Origin: Ophiura sarsii
Taxonomy: Eukaryota > Echinodermata > Ophiuroidea > Amphilepidida > Ophiuridae
DNA: 64,000 nt
Direction: 5' to 3'
Assembly: GCA_035610835.1 (NCBI GenBank)
Contig: CM069448.1
Location: 33,923,652-33,987,651 of the forward strand
This document shows, one piece after another, positions 10,689-21,019 of the stretch. The position numbers were made by a program, and so were the translations under genes. Under the pieces are notes generated by a model, which was given only the letters and a program-made list of their open reading frames with translations, was not told the origin of the DNA and did no database searches. The stretch's first letter is position 1, and each line of letters begins with the position of its first letter.

Positions 10689-11245
10689 ATCGTCGCTGTT
10701 CTGACATACCGGCACATCACGAAAAACAGCGTTTTGAGAAATCGTGTTTGAAAATTTTCCAATTTTTAATGACTTGTTAGAGAGCATTTACATCAAATGT
10801 CACTATCATTGTCAAAGAACACTAATAGATATATACTTATGTTTGTTATGAGCATGTTACAACAACAAATTGCTATTATTAATTAGGACTAATTATTTCA
10901 TAAAGTCATGTGCCGGTATGTCAGAAATAAGAAAACACAACTTCATATTCGTCCTACAGTGATATGCCAGTGATGTGCCGGTATGTCAGAACTGCAGTTA
11001 CACGGTGGTCTATGGCAGAATATTGTGATGTGCCGGTATGTCAGAATACAAAATGAGGTTTTCATGCCGGTATTATGTTAAAACCCTGGCATATCACACT
11101 AATTAGTGCGGTATCTCATTAATTAATTACCTTTTTGTCTCAATTTTTTTGGAGAATAAAGAGTTTCATTTGTAGATCATAAAATGCAACTTAACTCATT
11201 TTGCCCAAAATGGCACATGTGCCGGTATGTCAGAACAGCGACGAT
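10689..11245. mobile_element. MITE with TGTGCCGGTATGTCAGAA repeats
   Basis: The termini are perfect inverted repeats: ATCGTCGCTGTTCTGACATA at the left and its complement near 11228-11245. The segment ATGTGCCGGTATGTCAGAA appears inverted at the left end and four times in direct order (about 10910, 10976, 11031 and 11218). Flanking TA/AT bases would fit a TA target duplication. There is no transposase. Confidence 0.8.
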
Positions 11246-12018
11246 ATGTTCCAAAAATGTTTCTAACTTTTATATAATACGCGAATTGACTCATGCGTGA
11301 CCAGCATTTAATCCGATTCCAATTGTTATATATACTTCCACTCGTTCTTTAACTATCTGAATCTAGTCCACCACCTATTACAACAGTCGACCAAAGTAAA
11401 TTCTAAGGTGTTACTGTCGATAGATATTTCAACTGACAAGTTCACGTCACAACAACATGTAACCAGGTGTTCACTAGTATCGGTATACGCTGGAGATTTA
11501 CGGTATAATGACTTTTCGTCTTGTAATGCAGTAGGTAATTTCTCTATCCAAACACCGGTCCTTATGCCCACGGTCGAGCACGGACAAAAAACAAACTAAC
11601 GTTTACAAATTAGTTATCTATAAAGCTCTAATAATCGCTTCTGGAAAACCATGATTCGCTTTCAAAGTTTCTAGCATTCCGACTGCAATTTTGTCCAGCT
11701 ATTTACTAGATTATTTAAGCGACTCCAGACGGATGTTCGTCGACTAAGCTTCGTTGTGAAATTTCAAAATGGTTTTCCAGTCTAGTCACAAATGGACTAA
11801 GGCGAGAATTTCAAAGCAGATGACAGCATGTTGCGTACGGTGCAACAAGAATATAATAATTATGCGCAACAGGGTTTGTGATCTCACTAACATAACAACC
11901 CTACACACACCAGCATTATAAATAAAATAGGCTGGCTTAAAAGTACTATTATTGATCGATCAATATTTAGCAATTTTCTGAAATCTTTGCACTTAAGGGG
12001 GGACTTAAGGAAGTTTAA
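11246..12018. other. No recognisable feature
   Basis: Two short overlapping frames on opposite strands at 11353-11599 look like chance. No signal-peptide exon for the downstream neuropeptide gene could be recognised here. Confidence 0.4.
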
Positions 12019-12426
12019 AGGAGCATGAAGAGATATATTGGAGGATGCGCCCTCAATTATGATAAAAACTGGGATTTGTATATTTTTACAATTGTATTAC
12101 ATGTATGAACTTACACCTATAAGGATTAAGAAAAATCAGCCCTCTTTGTACAACAGGACGTCGGTTCAAAAATGCTGATAGAGCCTTGGTCAGCATTTTG
12201 CCGTTGACAGTGTCCCCCTGCAGCACGCGTGATACATAACGCGAACCATATTTACATAGAGGGCATTTTTAAGAAAAGGTTCAATCAATAGCGATGGTAT
12301 TGTTTTAATCAAGTTTTGCTGTGTTTTGTAAGTAGAAACAACAGTAATGGTAATTTTTAATGTTCATCTTGAATTCTGAAGTAAATGTATTTAAAACAAA
12401 AAATCTTCAACAATACTTCGTGTCCC
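12019..12426 (+). mobile_element. TTAA-flanked MITE (GCGCCCTCAATTA family), copy 1
   Basis: It starts after TTAA (12015-12018) with AGGAGCAT and ends with GTGTCCC next to TTGA. Internal landmarks TGCGCCCTCAATTATGATAA, AAATCAGCCCTCTTTGTACA and CACGCGTGATACATAACGCG recur at 21753, 25163 (inverted) and 41150. It lies about 290 bp upstream of the neuropeptide exon, probably within the upstream intron. Confidence 0.7.
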
Positions 12427-12694
12427 TTGAACTACTTGAGTCCAGTAAAAACCTTAATAAGTACGTATAACAAGATATGTCATGTCGGTAATCAGCCTTG
12501 ACAATAATTGAATTCAATGATGGGTTTACTTGAAAATGTTTAAGCATTCCTATGCACAACTTTATTTCAACCTGCGCACCAAACCAAAACTATTACAGTT
12601 TGCACCACCTGCAATATGTTGCCATCCGATATAATACCTCGCCTTACGTAAACGCTTCGTGTCAAATAATTATGTGACTATAATATTTTATTTA

Positions 12695-12714
12695 TCCTTT
12701 CATTATCGTTACAG
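12695..12714 (+). promoter_or_regulatory. 3' splice acceptor of the neuropeptide exon
   Basis: A pyrimidine-rich stretch (TTTATCCTTTCATTATCG) ends in TTACAG at 12714. The downstream codon frame (TGG CTA GGC AAT GAC TTG GAC) stays open to the stop at 13577 if the exon begins with two bases, GT, that complete a split codon. No credible ATG precedes the array in frame, so an upstream exon must supply the start and signal peptide. Confidence 0.65.
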
Positions 12715-13577
12715 GTTGGCTAGGCAATGACTTGGACGATGGGGCATTGGAAGAAATGGAAAACGAGGCTAAAAGACAGTTTAGCCCTGGAAAGCGTTTA
12801 CTCTTGCTTGGCAAGAGACAGTGGGTAGGTGGGATGCCAGAAATGGTAGATATGCCACAGTCAAGGCAATTTAGCGCTGGAAAACGCCAATTTAGCGCCG
12901 GCAAACGTCAGTTCAGTGCGGGTAAACGCCAGTTTTCCGCTGGTAAACGTCAGTGGATTGGTGGTGCAGAGGATGAAGATGAACAAAGCAAAAGGCAGTT
13001 TAGCGCTGGTAAGCGCCAATTCAGTGCAGGAAAACGCCAATTCAGCGCCGGAAAGCGTCAATTCAGTGCAGGAAAACGTCAGTTCAGTGCCGGTAAAAGA
13101 GATTGGGAGGAGGATTTATCACAGGAAGATTTATACGCCATGGGACTTATTCCAGCGCCAGAAGAAAGGCAATTTAGTGCAGGAAAACGTCAATTTAGTG
13201 CGGGTAAGCGGCAGTTTAGCGCGGGAAAACGTCAATGGGTCGGCGGTGAGGATGGACAAGAATTAAATCCAGATGATTTCTTGGATATGGAAACAAGGCA
13301 ATTTAGCGCGGGTAAACGGCAGTTCAGCGCTGGCAAAAGACAATTTAGTGCAGGAAAGAGGCAATGGGTTGGTGGAGATGCAATACCCGATATGGAGACA
13401 AGGCAATTTAGTGCCGGAAAACGGCAGTTTTCTGCGGGTAAGCGGCAATTTAGCGCGGGAAAGCGGCAGTTTTCAGCGGGAAAACGACAGTTTTCGGCGG
13501 GAAAACGTGATGATACAAACATTATGGAAGAATTTCTTGATGAAAATCCCGCAGTAGAACACGCATTATCAGAATAG
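12715..13577 (+). CDS. trh: TRH-type neuropeptide precursor, terminal exon (20 x QFSA-amide)
   Basis: This exon encodes a secretory prepropeptide cut into many small amidated peptides. Frame numbering here starts at 12732, a TTG codon in the exon and not a real start; upstream residues WLGND are also coding. Residues 16-22 are QFSPGKR and 23-29 LLLLGKR. Then follow 20 QFSAGKR units in blocks of 4, 5, 3, 3 and 5, split by acidic linkers, and an acidic 22-residue tail. In each unit GKR supplies the amide donor and dibasic cleavage site, and the N-terminal Gln can cyclise, giving pGlu-Phe-Ser-Ala-amide. Multi-copy pGlu-aromatic-X-X-amide peptides with acidic linkers are the plan of echinoderm TRH-type precursors and of annelid EFLGamide, which supports the family call. 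Synonymous codon differences between units show protein-level conservation. The signal peptide is missing and must lie in another exon. A lineage-specific amide precursor is the alternative. Confidence 0.8.
12777..13508 (+). repeat. Coding 21-bp tandem repeat array of the precursor
   Basis: The array holds 21 heptapeptide units (one QFSPGKR, 20 QFSAGKR) interrupted by one LLLLGKR and five linkers. The linkers are QWVGGMPEMVDMPQSR, QWIGGAEDEDEQSKR, a 23-residue DWEEDLSQ... segment, a 22-residue QWVGGEDG... segment and QWVGGDAIPDMETR. Four linkers open with QW(V/I)GG. Linker ends use monobasic SR, ER or TR, or KR, before the next unit. Confidence 0.95.
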
Positions 13578-14105
13578 ATTACACACTTGATATAACATTG
13601 ATAGGTTTGTATGCAACAAATAATATGGAACGAACATTGCCAAAAAATATTTCAGAAAATCTGCAGAGTTTTAACATTATAAACCTGAATGTATAATACT
13701 ATTTAAGCACCAAAGATTTTTTCATTAATGTGCTATACGACATTAGCCAACATTGGTACGGATCATCCATATACTAGAATTTTGGATTGGTGTGTGTGTG
13801 ATTATTCATGGGAGTGCAGTTATGAGTGTTTTAATATTTTAGCCTGTATATGGTTATAATTTATGGCAATAACCAAATTAATGATTAATTACGTTTTACG
13901 ATACTGGTGGAATGTATTTGGTGCAACGAATCAAAATTCAAATGCGATGATTTTAATGAGGCCTTTTGCAGGGTTTAAAGTGTAACTTCAATAATTTGAT
14001 GTTAAACTTTAAGTCTGTACACGCATATGGTTTATGTTTTCTTGAAACACTAGTTGGTATTTGTTGGCATTTTGGCTTTGACAATAAAGCCTCGTATTTT
14101 TCATG
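13578..14105 (+). other. Probable 3' UTR with polyadenylation signal
   Basis: It follows the TAG stop of the neuropeptide exon. A canonical AATAAA lies at 14083-14088, preceded by AT-rich sequence with no other open frame. A GT-rich stretch (about 14127-14157) fits a downstream processing element. The length of roughly 0.5 kb is ordinary for a neuropeptide transcript. Confidence 0.65.
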
Positions 14106-15458
14106 AATTCAACGTATTCTCTTAAATTTGTTGGTTAAAGAAACACGTGTTGTGTGTAGAATTTCTGTTTCGTGAGTAAAACCAACTATGATGAAAATTA
14201 TTTTGAAAAAATAATTACATGATTTATGAAAAGCGAAGTAAAGAAAATGCCCCTAAAATTGTAATTTGTTAATACAACTTTATTGAGTGAAGAAAAAAAA
14301 TCTGAATAATATTATCCGTAGAAACAAATATGTTGGAGAGAATCTGCTAAAATAGTTTGTATATTAAACCACATGCATGATACGTTATAGAGCGGCAGAG
14401 TAGACAAAAGAAGAATTCGAATCCTTTTCTCACGGCTGTTTGATCCCACATTTGTCCGATTTATTCTGAGAACACCGTAACTTGCTGGCCCGGTTCTGGT
14501 TTTAACTGATTCAATTACCTAGTGAACATACTGACTGGCCATCTTTTGTAGAATTTCAGTACATTGATGGTGCCATTTCTGAGAAATAGAGCTTTAAATA
14601 TTATTTACTATAATAGCGTTTTTATTGGCCACATTTCCCATTGAGTTACATGTAAAATGTGTGTCAAGTAGAAAATGCCGATAATTTATAAAGGGCTCGA
14701 ACAATTTTCTTGAATTTTTCACCGTATAGCCTACTCGTATTCATTAGCGCTACCTAAATCAGGTCAAACCATAAATGGGCCACTATGTAATCTTTTTTTT
14801 ATCCCATAATTTTAATTATAAAGCGGACAGTCAAACAGCCGTGTTCTGATTGTATCATTTATTTTGTTTCTGAATTAAATTATCAAGCAGTTATAATAAA
14901 CACCGTAAGGCATTTTGATTTCAGGCAAAGTCACAGCTGTAGATGTGAGGGTTGAAAAAGATATGTTACCATGATGATACGGCCAAACTATCCACATGAT
15001 CCAAGTATTTCTTGAATTCCGACCGCCTTCACCTATAGTGTACAAAATGTACAGTAATTTCCGTAGTCCCTTTTAGCTTAAGATATCGATACTCCGTAAT
15101 GTATGGAATTAATATCAGCCATAATTAGGATAAATTGGGCATTAACGTGGGAACTGTTTTTTGGCCTAATTACTTATATGGCAAATTTAATTCAATGTTT
15201 GTAACGTGTACCTGAATATGATGGGGTGGGTATGTACGGTATCCTGGTGTGGAATGTAAGATGGCCAGTGTCATATAGAGGTTTTGCGTAATTTTATCGA
15301 TTGACTCCAAACAAAATATTTGAACCCGTGTCCTTGTTGTAATCGTGATGGCATAGTCTGGTCCATTACAAAAGATGTTGTTACTAACATGTGGTCAATG
15401 TGAGGTTTGTTACATACGCTTCTCTTGAATCTGGTAATTCTCTCGGTATTTAAGGCCT
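14106..15458. other. No recognisable feature
   Basis: Intergenic AT-rich DNA. I see no open frame, repeat family or RNA gene that I can support. Confidence 0.4.
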
Positions 15459-15743
15459 CACTGCAAAACAAGTACGTATGGCTCATACGTATAACTGACC
15501 AGTACGTAAGACTTATACGATGGTCGCCAGAGTAATATCTATAGTCGCATACGTACAAGCACCAATGAAAAGTTTTGTTACCAGTGCAAATATTTCCATA
15601 ATGATTTAGAAATATTTGCTTTGGTCAATTAGTTTAATGTTTATGGTGGCATGTACAATGGTGGTGCAAAATGGCGATTATCGTATAAGCCTTACGCGCA
15701 AGTAACTTATACGCATGAGTCATTACGTACTAGTTTTGCAGTG
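15459..15743. mobile_element. Short MITE with ~70-bp inverted ends rich in TACGTA
   Basis: The left end CACTGCAAAACAAGTACGTA pairs with the right end TACGTACTAGTTTTGCAGTG. The complement continues inward through TTATACGATGGTCGCCA and GGCGATTATCGTATAAG. The total is 285 bp, with no coding content. Confidence 0.8.
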
Positions 15744-16729
15744 CTCCTACACGCATATTCTCCACTTGTATAGTGAGTACAATAACAGGGAGTTCTAAGA
15801 TTTACTAAAAGTAACGTGTTTTATTATACTACACGCATCGTTTGTTTCTCAGCCTAGCCTACAAGGAGAGACTCCCGGGTAAAGGGAGAGGGGGAGGGCA
15901 GTCAGGTGTAATGTTGTAGTCATCCACGTGAATGAAAAGGCAGGCAGATTAAGGGTGCTGTTTCGACCACAAAGCGGGCCAGCGCGCGTGCCCGTGATAA
16001 GGGCATCGCAATCGTCAATTTCAGAGAATAAGGGTGTATTTTCAACCTGAATCCACGCTAAGGGTAACGTGGGCCGATAGTCACGTGTAATAATTGTAAT
16101 AATAGCCCAAAATTGTTAGGCAAGATCAAATTACTAACAAAACTGAATTACACATGACTTATACCCGTGACAGTTAAGAATGCTATCACTGCTTATGCAT
16201 TTATCTTATTCTTAACTCAATCTTGAGGACCTATCCTTTGCTAAGAGTATGAATCGTCGAGCGAAATCCTTTTTGTGGGTCGCTTTTTCCTTCTTTGAGA
16301 ATCCATTAATGGTAGTTTTTTAGAGTGCATTCACATGGATGATTACAACTTTTATACATGAGTGCCCCCCCCCCCCCCCCCACCCCCTGGAGACTTTTCC
16401 CATTTGTTACTATGATATGAAAACGCTCAGATATTATGGGATACTGTAATAGTCTCATACCAATGTTTATTCATATGAAATTCTGTAATGAATCAGCTGT
16501 GTATACGATATTTATTTTTCATGTTTCTTTTGTCCCGAATTTTCAGAGTGAGAAATAAATGGCGGTTACAAATCATCGTGTACGTTTTCAAAGTGTCATT
16601 ATATGTGGCCAAAAAATAAGAACAAGTTTGTCTCAGAAGGTACTTGAAAAATGCTATTCTTTTCTTTTCTTGTTTTAACATGAGAGGGGCTCTGTGAAAT
16701 GTATATTTTAACACTACGATAATAGAAAC
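15744..16729. other. No gene recognised; contains a 17-C tract
   Basis: An uninterrupted poly-C run lies at 16365-16381. The frame at 16493-16756 is not recognisable and overlaps the edge of the adjacent element. Confidence 0.4.
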
Positions 16730-16741
16730 AAAACACACTTT

Positions 16742-17247
16742 AGAATGAAAGTTCATCTGTGTTGGTGATAAATAATATGAAGTTAAACTTTCGATCTCAA
16801 CACAAGAAATATTTACCTGGAATTTTCAGGTGTTGCTACACCTTTCATCAGCAGACTAATGACTCGACTTGACCTTTTGGAGGTGTGACGTCAGAATCGG
16901 GTCATAGACTCTTGGTAGTCCTAGTTCCACCTCGTCCGAGGTATCCCAACACATCCATATTGAGTCACCAGGACACAGTGTTGACTTAGAGAAAGTCAAA
17001 ATCTTGGATAGGGATCCTCGTTGGTTCGAGAGAGGTGTCAAGGAGGCTATTTACATCAGAGCCAACCAACCATCACTCAACAAAGACGGGGGCAGGTACA
17101 AATTACCAAGAGTCTATGACCCGATTCTGACGTCACACCTCCAAAAGGTCAAGTCGAGTCATTAGTCTGCTGATGAAAGGTGTAGCAACACCTGAAAATT
17201 CCAGGTAAATATTTCTTGTGTTGAGATCGAAAGTTTAACTTCATATT
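16742..17247 (+). mobile_element. Short Penelope-like retroelement derivative, copy 2
   Basis: A 506-bp element lies between 12-bp direct repeats AAAACACACTTT (16730-16741 and 17248-17259). It is the opposite-orientation sister of 3547-4049. It has the same 5' segment (AGAATGAAAGTTCATCTG), the same inverted arm and the same GIY-YIG remnant and 3' tail. The junction between inverted arm and coding part differs slightly from copy 1 (TAGTCCTAGTTCC against TAATTTGTACC). Confidence 0.8.
16929..17165 (+). pseudogene. Penelope-like GIY-YIG endonuclease, C-terminal fragment
   Basis: About 78 residues read almost the same as 3628-3864, with VDLEKVKILDRDPRWFERG, VKEAIYIRANQPSLNKDGG and YKLPRVYDPIL, ending at TAG. 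Differences from copy 1 include Asp to Glu before KVKI and Arg to Trp in RRFERG. There is no start codon and no catalytic N-terminal half. It is a passenger remnant in a non-autonomous element. Confidence 0.7.
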
Positions 17248-17259
17248 AAAACACACTTT

Positions 17260-18289
17260 GTTGAACTGTATTTTAACTTCGATTTGTCGCAATTTTACTT
17301 TGTAAGCAAGAAAATGAAATCAACATTTGAAGAAGGATAATTTTCAAAAGTTGAAAAAATATAAAATACGAACTTTAAAAATACGCGCGCGGCCTTCTGA
17401 GACAAACTTGTTATTTATTGGCCTGATCACATTCCAGGATCAAATGTATGGAGTAGTGGGGTGGGGGTGCGTCGGTAAGGGGTAAGTGCAGCATTTCCTG
17501 TCAATTAATGTATTGAGAACCAAAATTCAAAACAATGGTCACCATTGCATTCTGCAGTAATTTGTCTGAGGAATAATTCAAACGATCTAAATAAAAATAT
17601 ATTCGGAAAAATGTTGGAATACACTTTATTCCGTAAGACTTAGATTGTGAATGGTTTTAGGGCTGATCACCGATGGTACACCTGTAGATTTAGGAACAAA
17701 ATGATACATATCTTGGTTATTGGGATTTCGTGATTAAAATAGTGTTACAGTAATTGAAACAATCACATATGTAAATGCTATATTGCGGTGTTGCTTTGTT
17801 ACAATATCTTATTTCAAATGCCTACCAAAGAGACAAAATTGATAAACGTACGTCGATTTGACCCAATGTGTAGATAACACGCTTAATATTAGGGCCATCA
17901 ACAATTAAACAATAACATGCATTGTATATTTATAATGTTGTATATTAAGAAGTTAGGCTCGATAGACGTTTACGAAAATAAAAAGAAGTTATGTATCTTC
18001 TAGAATTTTGTAAAGCTTCTATGTTTATAGCGTGATATATCATTGTCATTGAAACGGATATATAAAAAAGTGTGTTTCACTAGGTTCAAGGTGTCCCGAA
18101 ACTGCCGAAATCCTTTTTGAAAAAAAAAAATGAAAAATCAGGTTTATCGATTCGAAAAACAAAAAAAGTTGTTTCTCGAATATGGGGTGTATCTAGAATT
18201 CTTTTCTTAATTTAGGATTTTTAGTTTTGGGGATTTTGTTGGTTGTCAGCTGTATAGAAGCACCCCTTTGCTCTCTGCTTCTCTGACGA
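17260..18289. other. No recognisable feature
   Basis: AT-rich DNA. A short relative of the GATAAACC palindromes found at 18956-19305 appears near 18139 (CAGGTTTATCGATTCG). Confidence 0.4.
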
Positions 18290-18600
18290 GAACGCAATGA
18301 CCGATTTCGACAAAACTTGGTATTTATGTAAGTGGTTTTAAGTATGCATTCAATTTTTCTTCGCCAAAAAATGTCATATTAATGACTTCATTTGCATGTT
18401 TGTTGTGATTGGCTAATAGCTACAAATGTGAACTTCTACCTGAACTCAATGACCGAATTTGACGATAAGTGGGTACTGGTGGAACATAAGTATTAGCCAA
18501 GTAATATTATGTCACCAAATGTGCATAGTAAACACTACATTTGCATATTTGTTCTGATTGGATAATAACAAAAAAGTGAACCTCTACCAGAACGCAATGT
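18290..18600 (+). repeat. Diverged tandem repeat, about 150-bp unit
   Basis: Two consecutive units and the start of a third share ACGCAATG/ACTCAATGACCGA, TTTGACGA/TTTCGACAA, CATTTGCATGTTTGT and GATTGGCTAATA, with moderate divergence. 18601-18955 shows only weak ACTCTTT-rich repetition. Confidence 0.55.
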
Positions 18601-18955
18601 CCTATGCTGTATATTTTGTGAATACATATATAGCGAGCGTGAAAGCCGAGAACCGAAAAATCCTATATTTTTATAGTTGTTCCATTAATTGATACGCTTG
18701 CTTCCAATTCACTCACCTCTCAAAATGAGTACCACTCCCAAAGATTTACCACTTATACAATAAGAGTGAAAATACCTCCGAAAGGAGTGATTTACACTCT
18801 TTGAATAGATTAAATGAGGGCAGCTTTATAAGGAGTGTCTTACATTCTTTGGAGAATGATTGCTTCACTCTTTTACATCTACAGAAAGTAAAATCATACG
18901 AACGGTATTATGTAAAACAGGCATATCAAACGGAAGGCTTTCAAGGACTCAGCCT

Positions 18956-19305
18956 AATTCGAAAAAAAGTTTGATAAGTAAGGTTTTGAAATACCAAAAA
19001 ACCTGTTTTTTCGATCGAATTCGATAAACTAAGCTGTTTATATATGAAAAGCCAAGTTTATCGTTTCGATAAGCAGGGTTTTTTGATAAACCAGGTTTAT
19101 AATACGATAAACCTGGTTTTCGATCAAAACAATTCTTAAAACCTCACTTATCAAATTTGATAAACCTGGGTTTTTTTTCAGTTAAAAAAAATTACGGTTT
19201 ATCAAATTCGAAAAGCAAGGTTTTGAATTTGATGAAGCAGGTATTTTGCAATTGAATAGGAAAAAACCTGGTTTATTGATTCGAAAAGCAAAGTTTTTGA
19301 TTAAA
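18956..19305. repeat. Cluster of TTTATCGATAAACC-type palindromes
   Basis: Many variants of GATAAACCTGGTTT and its complement AAACCAGGTTTATC occur in alternating orientation within about 350 bp, for example near 18975, 19060, 19095, 19155, 19195 and 19265. Clear terminal inverted repeats were not found, so it may be a decayed MITE or a simple expanding palindrome. Confidence 0.6.
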
Positions 19306-19514
19306 TTTTGCTGAGAATAGAGGTTTGTCTCTTTCATTATGCAAAATACGTGCCATACAACAGCAGCCGATAAGACCATGAAAAATTGTCTATACATTCT
19401 ATTTATAGCCCATATTATCAGGGATCTAGTTTATAAAAAACTTGCCTAACTTATATTTCCATGCATAATCTCATTCCATCAGCAAAAATGCTTTTATTTG
19501 CCTATTTACACCAA

Positions 19515-19760
19515 TAAGGCGCTCGTATTTTTATGAATGGGAGCGCGAGAAATGGGATCCAGATGCATGCAAACGCGTGACGATTTGGACCACTCAGGAC
19601 GCGTGATAATGTTTGAGAGCGTCCGGTACGCACTTCCGGATTTACGCGCGCACGTACGGACACATTATTTGAATTATGTCCATAGAATTGACGCTCGGTG
19701 TTTGTAAAACACGTACGACACGTACGCATACGTACGTACGTACGGTACATATACATAATA
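19515..19760. other. CpG-rich segment
   Basis: CG dinucleotides are much denser than in the neighbourhood (for example GGATTTACGCGCGCACGTAC and a run of CGTA repeats near 19728-19743). It could mark an unmethylated promoter-like region or only a CGTA microsatellite. No transcript was identified. Confidence 0.4.
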
Positions 19761-19969
19761 CTATTCATTATGATCGAACATCATGAATAATGTATTAAAT
19801 GATTATTATAAAAATTCTTCCAACCACACCTATTTCAGCGGCAGATTGGTTTGATTATGCGCGATGTCACGCAAGCTCTAATACAACGGTCTGAATTAAC
19901 GGCAAAGTAAACAGGCAATCACATTACCGTAAATCAGCGAATTTCTCTATAATTGTTATTGATATTGCA

Positions 19970-20161
19970 ATGTGTACTCACACTCCCTCCGCAAGTGTTG
20001 CGATTTTGATACTGCTATTCGTAACATGTGGAGATCCCACCGGGAGTAGTTACATTGCCTTCAAATTCATATTTATTTACATAGAACGTGCTGCGTGCAA
20101 ATACACGAAAAACTCTTTTAGCGCGAAAAGTTCTTTGTCAGTCATTCAAGCTGTAGCCTAG
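19970..20161 (+). CDS. Candidate small secreted peptide frame, unsupported
   Basis: An ATG-started 63-codon frame opens with a plausible signal peptide: a short polar start, then ASVAILILLFVTCG. The rest is unrecognised. A good splice donor sequence (GACGAGTAAGTATG, about 20212-20225) lies beyond its stop, and a CpG-rich stretch lies just upstream. Together these could mean a transcribed first exon. It has no homologue I recognise and may be chance. Confidence 0.2.
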   Translation: MCTHTPSASVAILILLFVTCGDPTGSSYIAFKFIFIYIERAACKYTKNSFSAKSSLSVIQAVA

Positions 20162-20439
20162 CTCTCAAAGTCTCACGCTCATCGCAGTATTGAAGAGTCT
20201 TTGAAGGAAGCTGAGACGAGTAAGTATGAACGTATTCTTGTTTCTTGACTATTCCTGTTATCCTGTTATCTACATTATCATTCATACATTAGGCCTGTTA
20301 ATGTTATCATCATTCATTTCTTAACTACATGTGAACAAATAATGGTTCTGTGCAATAGAATTGGAAAGCTTTATTCGTGTATTGTAAAGCTTCATTCATC
20401 ACCGTGATCACGTACATGTTCATGTTAATTGTACAGTCA

Positions 20440-20442
<3 letters not shown>

Positions 20443-20476
<34 letters not shown>
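20443..20476 (+). repeat. Poly-C tract (34 C)
   Basis: This is the longest homopolymer in the window. The flanks are unique, with GACACAGGACACAGGATC shortly downstream. Confidence 0.95.
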
Positions 20477-20479
<3 letters not shown>

Positions 20480-21019
20480 TCTAGGACACAGGACACAGGA
20501 TCGTACTTAGGTAAAACCACTGGCACTCAGAATGCTCAGTGAGGTCTGCACTTATGCCTATTAAAAAAACCAGATAATGGCTATTTTCTAGCACTGGATA
20601 GCCGCCTTTCGGTCTAAAATTGAAGCATTACATGGGGAGTAAGCCTTGACATTGGTCCTCGCCCAAAATATTTTCCTCAGAGATATAGCTACATTTCCGC
20701 ATGTGTGACTATTTCATATATATTATTTTAATACCGGTAAAAAGCTTTTACGTCCTAACATGGACAGATAATTTGATCGTTTTTTACGATAAAATATAAA
20801 CTCTTACACAGTTACATGAATATCACTTTCACGTGTTTCTAAATGTACAGGCGTCAAATTCAATATGATGGGGGGATAGTATCGTGACGTCAATTATGCA
20901 TCAAAAGCATCGTCCCTAGTGGGCTTTAAATCTGTTGTCGATTTAATGTCAATAGACCTTGTTAGGGGAGGTTCTCGGATGGGAGAGGTGTTGGCATAAG
21001 TATCAGAGGGTGTTGTTCG

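Noticed and set aside
12777..13508. Non-coding minisatellite
   Set aside because: Linkers keep frame, cleavage sites are preserved and codons vary synonymously, so selection acts on protein.
12692..13522. Antisense and alternate frames over the neuropeptide array
   Set aside because: The 21-bp periodicity keeps other frames open. Synonymous variation supports only the QFSAGKR frame.
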